Of a DNA stretch of 64,000 bases, positions 1 through 11,037 are shown piece after piece; within the stretch, counting starts at the first letter, position 1, and each line of letters begins with the position of its first letter. Made by a program: the position numbers and the translations under genes. Under the pieces are notes generated by a model. That model did no database searches and had not been told where the DNA came from. It saw nothing but the letters and a program-made list of their open reading frames with translations. The stretch comes from Macrotrachela quadricornifera (Eukaryota > Rotifera > Eurotatoria > Philodinida > Philodinidae), in assembly GCA_022393335.1 (NCBI GenBank), contig JAJEKB010021085.1, positions 1-64,000 on the forward strand, read 5' to 3'.

Positions 1-1949
1 AAAAAAAAATAAGCAAAATAAAAATCACTTCTGCCTTTGTTGATGATATATATATATATTCCTTTATATTGATATATTCAATAATTTGAAAACAATATAA
101 AATGATTCTCAATCTCTGTCTGTTTTTTGCAGTGTGAATCACTTTGAAAAAAAACAGCAGATCGCCCATGGTTTTGTTTCATTATAGATCATTGAAATAT
201 TACAAAGAGTATGGTAGAAATAAGGATGAAAAGTCAATTATACTTCATCATCAAAATGTATACTAGGTGAAAGTAATCATTTGAAACATGAGTGAGTTTT
301 TGATTGTTCATCAAAAGTGATGACAACGATTGTTAATAGTAACGAGTGAGGGGAAAAGCAGAACAAGGAAATTGAGAATCAGTCGAGATTAATATAGATG
401 TAAGTGGAGTTGTTGATAAATAATATTCTTCGTTTATTATTTTTAGACTTTGTTGTGAAGTATCAAAAGAAATTTCAGTAAAAAGCTATTTTGTATCTTC
501 AGATTCATGTGTTATTTTACATGTTATCATTAACAATATTTTATCAATAATTGATAAAATAAAAATAATCCAAGCTATTATAGTTAAATAACCAGTTGGA
601 TATCAATGCTTGATAGAAATCGATCAATATCTAATCTTGTATTGTGCGATAATTTATTAATTACACTTAACTTATAATCTGTTTTCATAGATAGCTACTA
701 AATGTTCAATTAATTCATATTCTAAATTATTTAATATAATTATTAAATTAATTATAATAAATAATTAATGTTGATAATAATAATGATAATACACCAAAAC
801 ATTTAACTTTTAAATCATGTTGTTGAGTTTTGAATAATGGAAATGAAGCAAAAGAGAAGCTAGTAAAAAATAAAAAATTTATTGCAAATATTCCAAGTAT
901 ATAACAAGTGTTTATATGTGAAAGGTAATGTCAATCACATGACAATGTTGATTTTGTATTAAAACGTGAATTTGATGATGTATCAAATGTTGCAAGAAAA
1001 TAATTTCTATTAATATCAGTTTTTTTCACTTGCCTTTGAATAAAAACGATGATATTATAAACTATGACTTTCATTATATTGTTCATCTTGATAAGATAGT
1101 AAAAAAATTTTTGTACATTTTTTTGTCTTGTTTATTTAGTATAATATTGAAATTTTCTTTTCATTCATTTGGAAATTTTGATGATTTATTTAAAACATAT
1201 TCATATTGTAGAAATAAACCATAAGAATGATAAATAAAACGATGAACAAAATTGTAATAAACTAAAACTTCAGTACATTAAGAGCATTGACATATGATGG
1301 CTATTTGGAAATATTTCTTTCCAATATGGTACAAAAAAGCCACACAACTCAGTACAGTTGTAATCATTATAAGAAAAAAACTGAGAATAATGCTAAATGC
1401 TAATTGTCCATCGAATAAATTAATTTTTTTATGAACTAAATCTTTGTTTTCTTTTTTTTTGTTCGAAAGAAACATGAAACACTGAACTGCTACTTCTTCT
1501 ATATTTTTCTAACATTTGTATTCGTCGTATTACAACATAAATCTTTATGACAAGTATCTTGTTGCAATGTTAATGAAAACAATCTGCATAAAAAAAGATA
1601 TTTAATATATGATCATGTCAATTTTTTTTTCCTATTAGATGAAAAAATTTCTTTTTCAATATTCGTCAACTTCTGAAATATAAACTATTTATAATTCATT
1701 TATCGGTATTTGACAAATCTCAAATCGAAGTAATAGTTGCAATTCATGGAAGTCAATAACATAATAAGACATTTTTGTTTTTATGTGAACTATTATTGCT
1801 CTATTGTCAAAAAAAAGTTTGTAGATAAATGAAATATTTATTTCAACATAACAGATAAAAAAACAGCTATGAAATCAAGTGAATTATGACACAAAGAATA
1901 CGATTAACATCATATACACACGCGCACACACACACCGACATAATTTTAA
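1..1949. other. AT-rich stretch, no gene supported
   Basis: Very AT-rich with short homopolymers and a CA-rich simple repeat near 1918-1937. A minus-strand open frame at 1278-1475 has a hydrophobic run, but poly-T tracts give such frames by chance and no splice-compatible partner exon was found. Nothing else is supported. Confidence 0.5.
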
Positions 1950-2420
1950 TTGAGCACCTAAAACAAATAACCGTTTTCTTTAGTACCACTGATTAACATT
2001 TTATCTTACCTAAATCGACGTTTTTCAACAAATAAAAATAATAGCAGCCATGAACAAAAGAAAATTATTTATATTTTAGCATCACCGCTATTAACATACC
2101 AAAAAAAAGATCAACAGCATCGATAGATAAATAGTTTTTTGAATGTGAGCATCTAAAAAAAATAAATAACTATTTTCATTAGTATCATTTAATGATATTC
2201 TACCATATCTAATCGACGTTTCTCAATATATACAAATAAAAAAAAAGATGAGCAGTTGTGAACAAATACAATTATTTAAAATATTTCATAATCATTGCCG
2301 TCAAAACAATACCACAAATTAAGCCACCAGCACCAAATACATATTTTTCAATATGAGCATCTAAAAATAAATAAGAATTTCTACTGTTATGACTTAATGA
2401 TCTTATACCTTTTTTATTAA
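1950..2420 (-). repeat. Tandem repeat, about 200 bp unit, derived from a last exon
   Basis: Three diverged copies of a unit of about 195-208 bp. Aligned marks are the reverse complements of GAGCATCTAAAAA-like blocks at 1952, 2147 and 2355. The copy around 2219-2420 lies in the last coding exon of the tail-anchored gene. The middle copy still reads as a related peptide (NSYLFFLDAHIQK against NSYLFLDAHIEK in the intact copy) but then runs into stops. The outer copy is more decayed. The similarity continues into the 3' untranslated part, so genomic segments were duplicated in tandem. Confidence 0.6.
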
Positions 2421-2965
2421 CTGATGTACTTGTTTCCGAATGATCAAATGGTAGTATATTTGTTTGATGATGATGAAGTGATGATATAGCTGTTGGTGAT
2501 TGGTCAAGTACTGGTGTATTTGTTTGTGATAGCTCAAGTGGATTAGAAAAACAATGACGCTACAATATACGTTAGTTATGTTTATTATATACAAACAGAA
2601 AGAAAAATTCATTCGATATTTTTTTTTCATTCTGCATGTCATCTATGAGATGATATGTGGCATTAAAAGAGTTAAATTCATTCTAAATTATAATTTAGTA
2701 GATGATGGATAAAAATTTTTCTCGAAAAATGTATTTTTTTTTCAAATTAATTTTTACAAAAATTTTTATACATTTTGTTTATGTATCTAATATTTCGTAA
2801 ATAAAATTTCGTAATAATTTTTCTTGATTTATTTAACTGAAATTAATTCTGTTTATTTTTAATGTTAAATTGAAATAATTTTATTTATCAATCTGTATCA
2901 AAGGTTTTGTATTCACTTACATATACCAAAATTTCGTCATCTTCTGAATCAGTGGACCAATTCAT
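2272..2965 (-). CDS. Small tail-anchored membrane protein, unrecognised family
   Basis: Two exons, 2921-2965 and 2272-2559, joined by a 361 bp GT-AG intron in phase 0, give 110 aa. The protein starts MNWSTDSEDDEILVY, continues with a Ser/Thr/His/Asn-rich linker, and ends in one hydrophobic segment (about residues 87-108, GAGGLICGIVLTAM core) followed by only a Lys. Acidic cytosolic head, single C-terminal membrane segment and no signal peptide fit a tail-anchored protein, probably of the ER or outer mitochondrial membrane (inference). A TATAAATA element lies about 53 bp upstream of the start. Decayed tandem copies of the last exon follow downstream. I do not recognise the family; the acidic N-terminus recalls LC3-interacting mitophagy receptors, but no proper motif can be claimed. 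The long intron is the weakest part of the model. Confidence 0.55.
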
Positions 2966-4508
2966 TCTTTTTTTATTTTAACAAACAACTACAAGCACGG
3001 CACTAATTACCATACAGTATTTATAGGGGCAGCTATTTTCGTTCTCTTCTTTTCGTCATATACGATTTGGACGAAATATTGTCACAATTACATTTCTTCT
3101 TTGTTCACTCATTCATCGCTTGAATGAACAAAAAGAGAGATACATATCTATATCCTAGATATCATCGAATCATCTCGGAAAATATAAAGAGAGAGTGATT
3201 GTATTCAATCACTTCTTTTACGTGACGGACGAGATCATTAGTTTGCTTTAATAAAAATAGAAATCTATTGTTGATTATGAAAATGAAGACTATTTAAGAT
3301 ATTCACAAAAATTCTATCATAAAAATAATATTTAATAATTAACATCTTTTTTTAAAATTTTAAGTGTAATTCTAAAGGCAATCAAAAAGTAGCTGTCAAA
3401 GATTTAATTATTAGATTTGGTGGAAGTAACGAGAACATTGTTGAAGATCATTATGGTTTTAATTGTGTTAAAAGGAAGAAAAAAAAATAAGAAAAAGAAT
3501 ATTTATGTTAGTGGTTTTTCTCTAAGCTGTATACAAGCAATTTTATTCACTAGTTAAGGGTGATATTTCCATAGGATGTATGGCATTTGGTCTTGCTGCC
3601 GATGGTAGTATGGTTGAATATGGATAACTTTCAGGAGATCTTTAAGGATTTAAACCATTAATACGTGTATGGCAACGGAAAAAAAGTCAAACCACGAACA
3701 TCTCCATTTGTCATTTGCTCAATTTGCTAAAGTTGTGCTTATTCTTTATTTCTTTCATTCAACTTTCGTTTCACAGGACATACATTTACCGATGTTGAGG
3801 AAAAATATTATTTTTTTTTGGTGCTTTAATTAATGATAGTAAAAGTCCAGTGCAAAACGCGCATCAGTAAAAATATAAAATCAAAAATATATGTTTATAT
3901 AAATATAAATTTTAAATATTTAAATGGTTTGTATACGCTTGGATATAAAGATAATAATTACTCATGGGAACAAATTATTATTTGCGGTGTACAATCAATT
4001 AAATATGAATCTTATTCATGGGTTTCATATCATGAACAAATTGAAAATTTTCAGGACGGAATTTCAGAACAAATCATCGTTGTAAATCCAATTTAAATTT
4101 CTAACTCATTTATTAGACATACACATTCAACGATTTTGTAATTAAAAAACGAACAGTAGTAGAAATGTTTTTATATGTTGTAAATACTGACACTATCGAC
4201 TTACCAATAATTGAGCTAACGAAGTTTTAATTCAATATTGAGAGATCTTTGCACAAAAACATGAGCGAATATTGATTTATAAAAACTCAAAAGTTTTTTG
4301 ACGAAAATCCACAGTTGGTTTTTGTCATAAATTGAAAGTTATTCTGATCAGTTGTATATATTGTTAGAATACGTTTACATAAACAAGACAAAACAACAAT
4401 ATTGCAAAAAAAATTGTATGTGACTAGGCGACACTATGAAAAAGATAAATTAACATTATTTTTACAAAAAAAAACGAGTAGCACTCATTATTGCTGCTCA
4501 GTCAATGA
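2966..4508. other. Spacer with coding-like debris, unassigned
   Basis: After the promoter region, 3360-4100 has scattered plus-strand pieces with coding-like composition, for example a piece near 3560-3640 reading GCMAFGLAADGSMVEYG before stops, and an 87-codon frame at 3833-4096. The pieces are in different frames and broken by stops. I recognise no family, and the minus-strand reading is nearly as plausible. Probably gene remnants. Confidence 0.3.
3018..3025 (-). promoter_or_regulatory. Possible TATA box of the tail-anchored gene
   Basis: TATAAATA on the minus strand, flanked by a locally GC-richer stretch, 53 bp before the proposed ATG at 2965. Position and flanks are reasonable, but in DNA this AT-rich such a match is weak evidence. 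Confidence 0.3.
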
Positions 4509-5051
4509 TTAATTATCAAACCAACGATGATGTCTAAATTCAATATTATTTCCATTTAGGAATGCACCAGTTCCAGTCATGGCCGGTGGACTGGCACCAA
4601 TCATAACAGGATGTACCCAGCCTTATTTCTACCTGACTGATATCCGACTCATTAATGAACTTGTTGGACACCCAGCATTCTTTTTCACCCAATCGGACTG
4701 GGCTGGTACATCTCTATTTCCATTTGATACCCTTGATGTTGCAATACCTGTTGTAACAAGTGTATAATAATCATGTTCTGACGATGATGCATGATCATCA
4801 TTAATATTAAATAATGATGAAAATGAATTTGTTCGTATTAATCCTGATGGTGGTGGACAACATGATGTACGAACAGGTTCACCAAGAAATTCATTTGAAT
4901 CAGTATATGGAGAATCAAAAGAGTATTAATTCATTTGATGGTGAATGTGCTGTTGTTGTTCGTGATATAACATCAAAGTAGACACCACTATTATTATGAA
5001 TATGTAATAAAGAATCATCTGACTCCCATTCAGATAATTCTATTTATATAA

Positions 5052-5793
5052 GAGCCAGTTCATCTAAGCCACTACCGAAATACACTTAACATGTCCAATT
5101 GAGATCATCCAATTTTAATCATTGTAGGATATGTTGTAGAGGGGAGAATTCTGGGCATTTTGGCGCAAATCGCTTCAAAAAATATTGAATTCTCGATATT
5201 TTATAAGCGTTTTACAGAATATCCTATATACGACAAAATTAACCAACGGGAGTCCAAATAGGAAAATATCTCGAGAACAGCTAGACCGATTGAAGTGAAA
5301 TTTTGTTCAGACATATATCTAGATAAGACCCACTCACCATAAAAGTTTTGTTCCAAAACTCGGGCCCGTTGGGTTTTATGACTAGTTCGACATGTTGATT
5401 TTGCGAATGAATTTTCTCCCAAGATATGCACCAGTTTGGGAGTTGCTCTTTAAAAGTTGATAGCACTACCTCGGGGCTACAAGTTCATGAAAAGATCAGC
5501 GTGAGATTCTTACAAATGGCTTGTAACAAAGATTATTTTTGGAAAATACCTATAGGATCACTAGATCACATATGAAGTTTTTGCATTCGATTCTTGCTTT
5601 TATTCTCTTTTATGCAGCAGTCTTGAATAGTTTTTATCGTAGAATACAATGTTCATATTTATTTTCTTTAATTATAAATTCTCTTTATACAAATAAGATG
5701 TAAAACATCAATATCTGATGGAATAGCAAAGATATAAAATTATACCTTCATTCACATAAAATAATGATAATTGCTATTATTGGTATTTAAGAT
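5052..5793 (+). repeat. Left terminal inverted repeat of the 2.74 kb element
   Basis: Reverse complement matches 7053-7794 with few differences over about 742 bp. The short open frames found in both arms are mirror images of each other and reflect the repeat, not genes. Confidence 0.85.
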
Positions 5794-7052
5794 TTAATAT
5801 ATTTGAATATTGACTAAAAAATATTTTCAATTTAGTATTATTCCACATGTGTTCCATCCTCCCTTCTGATTCTCATAACATAGCATATGACTATCGATGA
5901 GGAAAATAAATTAAATCTTCCTCTATTAAAATACGATCTCAGACCAGGCACATTGAAATTGCATGGAATTTTGAAGATATATTTGGGTTTATTGTAAGAG
6001 ATTATGATAAATTTTTCAGCCGAATACCACGACGTTTAAGAAAGATTTTTACCAAATATGGATCAAAAAGAACTCATGAAAGCTCCCAAAATTCTCTATA
6101 CAAGCTCATTCTCTATATTTAAATTTTTTTGTTGGAAAGGCACATCAGAAAATATTGTCTTTGAACGCTCTTTATTTTAATTTTTACTTTTCTCGAGAAA
6201 AAAATGAGGTGGCATATTTAATTGCTCGAAAAACTCTCAAAAACTTGCGTCTTAGTTTTAAAATTGATTTTCCCTATACTAATAACAAGCCTTTTGCAAA
6301 ATACAGACTCTCATAGGCACTCCAGCTTCACACGTTTCTTCAAACAAAAAACAATATTTGTCTCCATATAACGTTATGATAAAAGGTTGTCGGAGCGGTG
6401 TCATCAAAATGATGTTCCGTGGTGAAACGGAAAAGGTTTTTCGTTTTTTTCAAAAAAAAAGCCTGCTTTTCGAGAAGAGCATGATGAAAATCATCAAGAA
6501 TTCTTGAGGAAATAAGACCTTAAGAAAAAATTAGTGTTGGTTAAGAGAGATCTAATGACGGGCTAACTTTTCGTATATTTATCTCGATTTCAATGTTTCT
6601 ATCGATATGGACTTTTCTGAGGAGAGAAGCCTTAAGTATTTATTTTAACAATATATTCAAGTTTCAAGCAGTTATATTGTCCAGTACAACTCATTTAAGG
6701 AAAAGACGATACTCAATAAAGACGAGAAATAGATTTTTCACACCCGAATTCATGATAACAGTAAACAGCTCAGTCAATACTAGTGTAGGATGACTATAGG
6801 ACAGTTCCACTCATTTGCTAAACTATGCATTCAAGGAAGAGTAACACATAAAAAACATTTAGAAAGATTAAGATCAGACAAATTGTAATAACGAAATGTA
6901 TAGATACAAATCACAGGGCAATATTGAAAACGTCTGTAACATCGCAATGATAGACAAAAAAATTTAGCATATATAAGTTTGGTCCTACCTAATCACTAAC
7001 AACTACATCCGTAATTGCTTCTTGTGACATCTTTAATAATGCAGTATTGCAG

Positions 7053-7794
7053 GTCTTAAATATCAATAATAGAAATTGCCGTTATTTTATGTGAATGAAG
7101 GTATAATTTTATATCTTTGCTATTCCATCAGATATTGATGTTTTACATCTTATTTGTATAAAGAGAATTTATAATTAAAGAAAATAAATATGAACATTGT
7201 ATTCTACGATAAAAACTATTCAAGACTGCTGCATAAAAGAGAATAAAAGCAAGAATCGAATGCAAAAACTTCATATGTGACCTAGTGATTCTATAGGTAT
7301 TTTCCAAAAATAATCTTTGTTACAAGCCATTTGTAAGAATCTCACGCTGATCTTTTCATGAACTTGTAGTCCCGAGATAGTGCTATCAACTTTTAAAGAG
7401 CAACTCCCAAACTGGTGCAAACCTTGGGAGAATATTCATTCGCAAAATCAACATGTTGAACTAGTCATAAAATCCAACGGGTCCGAGTTTTGGAACAAAA
7501 CTTTTATGGTGAGTGGGTCTTACCTAGATATATGTTTGAACAAAATTTCACTTCAATCGGTCCAGCTGTTCTCGAGATATTTTCCTATTTGGATTCCCGT
7601 TGGTTAATTTTGTCGTATATAGGATATTCCGTAAAATGCTTATAAAATATCGAGAATTCAATATTTTTTGAAGCGATTTGCGCCAAAATGCCCAGAAATC
7701 TCCCTTCTACAACATATCCTACAATGATTAAAATTGGATGATCTCAATTGAGCATATTAAGTGTATTTCGGTAGTGGCTTAGATGAACTGACTC
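7053..7794 (-). repeat. Right terminal inverted repeat of the 2.74 kb element
   Basis: Inverted partner of 5052-5793. The two arms differ at scattered single bases, which suggests a moderately old insertion or independent decay of the arms. Confidence 0.85.
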
Positions 7795-8258
7795 ATATAG
7801 AAAAAGAAATACAATTTTGTATTTCTTTGATTTCTTACCATCATAAAATACAGCAGTATCACCTTCATTTGTAGTATCTTCTTCTTATTGTATACTTTGA
7901 TTTTTACGAGTTTTAATACATGTTGTTTTTCCTTCTACTGTTCCATTACGTAGAAGATTTGGACATCGTCTGCCCGAATCTTTTTTTAATCGTTTTTCTT
8001 TGGCACGACGATTTTGAAACCTTAAGAATAAAAAATTTAGAAAAAAAATCTGTTAAATCTTTATTGATATATTCTTACTAAACTTGTACAACACGCATAT
8101 ATAAACCAATCTCTACTGTTAATGTTTCCCGTACATGTCTAGCTGGTTTTGGACTTGTATTATAAGTTTGTGTAAATATTTCAAGTTGTTTTTGTGTTAT
8201 GACTGTTCATGGTCGATTACTTGTATCATCAAATTCTATAACAAACTTTTGACATGTT

Positions 8259-8945
8259 CTTAGTTTTTTTTTTTATATCCGCGCGATATTTGTTGCATAT
8301 ATTTATATTTTCGGACATTTCCTTCGAACAAATTTAGAAATTGAAAGATTTTTGAGAAATTCGATAGATGCTTTTTAGTAATTTATCAAATTGCTCTGTA
8401 AGTGACTTGTTTTATTTATATAATTAGAGAAATATTTTGATAAAGTTTGTTTGGAATACTTGATAAGTTTTAGAAATTTCTTCAAAATTACGGAAATTGG
8501 TAGTCAAAATGTATATTTTTATTACGAATAGTATCACATGATCTTTATAGAAATTATTGTACTTTTGAAAATTGATTTTTATTAGAAATTTGAACAGAAC
8601 TCTTAGAGTTTGAAGACGTACTGATTTATTTTGACATATTTTTTTGCATCATACGTCATCTGGTCAAATCCAGATTATATTCTGTAGCTACCATTAATAA
8701 CTAAGCGCTACTATCGTTTATATGAAAAACATCTTAATTAAAAACAATTAATTTGTAATCTTTTATTGATTTTTTTTATGATGAAAAAAATTCTTAATTT
8801 TTAAAAAGATGTTTTCCTCCTTTGAACCAATAATATTGTAACTCTAAAAACATCCACCATGGTGGGTTTGATGATGTTGATCATTTGCCCATAAAAATTA
8901 TTACATCTCACTTTTTTATTTTATAGATATTTAGTAACATCCAGC
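8259..8945. other. Spacer upstream of UBA52
   Basis: AT-rich. No LIM-domain cysteine pattern was found that could complete the homeobox pseudogene. The last 100 bp are probably the UBA52 promoter and leader; a CCAAT motif is at about 8826. Confidence 0.4.
8933..8934 (+). promoter_or_regulatory. Candidate splice acceptor just upstream of the UBA52 ATG
   Basis: A T-rich tract followed by AG at 8925-8926 and again at 8933-8934 lies 12-20 bases before the start codon, with no obvious upstream exon. Bdelloid rotifers are known to trans-splice a leader onto many mRNAs, so this may be a trans-splice site. Inference only. Confidence 0.3.
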
Positions 8946-9622
<677 letters not shown>

Positions 9623-10488
9623 ACATTTATTTATTTATTTTTTTTTGTTTTTGCTCATGCAAAGAAAAGAAAAAAAAAGCACCATCTAATTGAATAACAG
9701 AAGAAGAATAAAAAAAAATAATTATATTTGAATGATTTTATATTTGAAATCAATGAAAGATCAGCAAAAATATCATCAATAATGTATTCTATGTAAGAAA
9801 GTTTCATCCTAATGTGCACATTAGATATAGTTAAATGATTAATTGTTTTATATACAAACCTAATTTATTCGCTAGCTTTGTAATTTATTAAAAGACGTTT
9901 TTATATTGCATAAATCTGGTAAGAACTTCTTGATTAATTGTGTTCCGCTCTCTCGAGAGAGATATAATTGACAATGTATGTGAATAATCAAAATAATACT
10001 AAAAAACATTTTTTTTTAAATATCCTATTTCAGATTTTATAATATGAAACTGAGATTATTCAAGCATTTTTAAATGCGTATGTATAGTAGTATCAAATAG
10101 ATTTGATAAATTATAAAGGATAGATTATAACCTGACTAAAAATAAATATAGAATACTTTTTTAAAAAATGGTTGTAGCAAAAATAATTGATCCAATAGAC
10201 TACTAATCTTTCATTCTTATTTAATAACATGAGTAATACTTTCGAAATATATCCTTCAATTTTTCATTGCTATATTAAAAAATAATCAACAATAATTTCT
10301 CATGTCTTTTACTAACATAGAAATGATTGTTTACAAATACTATATGACGTTATATTTCTGTACACATATACTTTGAAATTATTTTATTTATACAAGAATT
10401 AAAATAAGCACAATTGACTATCGCAGTTCGATTTATTGTGTAAATGTAAAATAAAAAAAAGAAAACATCGATAATTTTTAAACGTTCA
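9623..10488. other. Spacer between convergent UBA52 and Josephin genes
   Basis: Holds the 3' untranslated regions of both genes, with AATAAA-like signals soon after 9640 on the plus strand. Otherwise AT-rich with nothing recognisable. Confidence 0.5.
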
Positions 10489-11037
10489 TTATGTATCAAC
10501 AACTTTCTCCGTTATACCTTCTCCAATAACAATATATATATAAGTTTGAACACGATCAAATGTATTTAAATATTCTACTAAATCAAATTGATTACCAATT
10601 AATTGTGGTTGAGATAATTTTGAATCTAAATTAAAAAATTCTTCATTTATATTTTTTATAGTTAACCAATGTCGACCAGGTTTTGTAAATGAACGTATTA
10701 ATGGTAAACGATCAAAAAATGGTCGTTCAAGTGAAATATTTAATAATAAACCAAAACAATCTTTAAAATTAAATTCATGAAATGATTCATTTATATCAAT
10801 AGCACGTAATGTATAACCTTGACGATTTAATGCATCAAGTATAATTGTTAAATCATAATTACCTGTAAATACGGATGAATATTCATTCCAACACCATGAT
10901 TTATCATATTCATGTACAATTGAATCAAGCATTTGTTTACTAAAAAGTTTTTTTTGAAAAAGATTATTTAATGAATGTAATGCACATAATTGTAATTTTT
11001 GTTTTTCATGATATAATTTTGGTTTTTCTTCGTTCAT
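10489..11037 (-). CDS. Josephin-domain deubiquitinase (JOSD1/2-like), single exon
   Basis: 182 aa, uninterrupted, about the size of JOSD2. It is essentially one Josephin domain, a cysteine protease fold that removes ubiquitin. Visible: YHEKQKLQLCALHSLNN with catalytic Cys18, GNYD at about 59-62, GRHWLTIK with catalytic His123, and FFNLDSKL with Asn136. The ataxin-3 polyglutamine and UIM tail is absent, so it belongs to the short Josephin group. The start is the first Met of the frame, just before the conserved domain, with AAA ahead of the ATG. Unlike almost all neighbours it has no intron, which may mean a retrocopy or intron loss. Confidence 0.93.
   Translation of the reverse strand: MNEEKPKLYHEKQKLQLCALHSLNNLFQKKLFSKQMLDSIVHEYDKSWCWNEYSSVFTGNYDLTIILDALNRQGYTLRAIDINESFHEFNFKDCFGLLLNISLERPFFDRLPLIRSFTKPGRHWLTIKNINEEFFNLDSKLSQPQLIGNQFDLVEYLNTFDRVQTYIYIVIGEGITEKVVDT

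Larger units (their letters stand above)
5052..7794. mobile_element. 2.74 kb DNA transposon-like element with 742 bp terminal inverted repeats
   Basis: The left arm 5052-5793 and right arm 7053-7794 are near-identical inverted copies starting GAGYCAGTTCATCTAAGCC. The loop between them (about 1.26 kb) shows no recognisable transposase. TATA flanks both sides (5047-5050 and 7796-7799), compatible with a TA or TATA target duplication. It sits inside an intron of the LHX3/4-like pseudogene. Probably a non-autonomous foldback element whose transposase is encoded elsewhere. The superfamily is undetermined: a TA duplication would suit Tc1/mariner-like elements, but arms this long are unusual for them. 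Confidence 0.8.
4509..8258 (-). pseudogene. LIM-homeobox (LHX3/4-type) pseudogene, 5'-truncated, split by a transposable element
   Basis: Four exon remnants: 8079-8258, 7839-8020, 4633-5039 and 4509-4533. The first two encode most of a homeodomain: [19 protein letters not shown], then MRVVQV, and across the intron FQNRRAKEKRLKKDSGR. The helix 3 segment with the KKDSGR extension is typical of LHX3/LHX4/Lim3. Breaks: TGA at 8207-8209 in place of an Arg of the N-terminal arm, TAG across the 8079/8020 junction in place of the invariant helix 3 Trp, TAA at 7885-7887, and a one-base frameshift near 4914-4921. All three stops are explained by C-to-T or G-to-A transitions. Removing the element at 5052-7794 leaves a normal intron of about 55 bp that joins the frame (FYD then ELSEWESDD). 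The LIM domains are missing upstream, where UBA52 lies on the other strand. Confidence 0.8.

Noticed and set aside
1278..1475. Minus-strand 65-codon frame with a membrane-like segment
   Set aside because: Hydrophobic codons come from T-rich DNA; no matching exon, homology or conserved motif seen.
3833..4096. 87-codon plus-strand frame
   Set aside because: Reads NGLYTLGYKDNNYSWEQ without any recognised family; it may be debris and is not enough to call a gene.
4579..4767. Plus-strand open frame of 62 codons in GC-richer DNA, at first taken for a transferred bacterial gene fragment
   Set aside because: The minus strand here reads in phase as the C-terminal exon of the LHX3/4-like pseudogene and its following intron, so the plus frame is a shadow.
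5201..5466. Minus-strand frames mirrored by a plus-strand frame at 7380-7607
   Set aside because: They are the same sequence in the two inverted arms of the transposable element; no protein domain.
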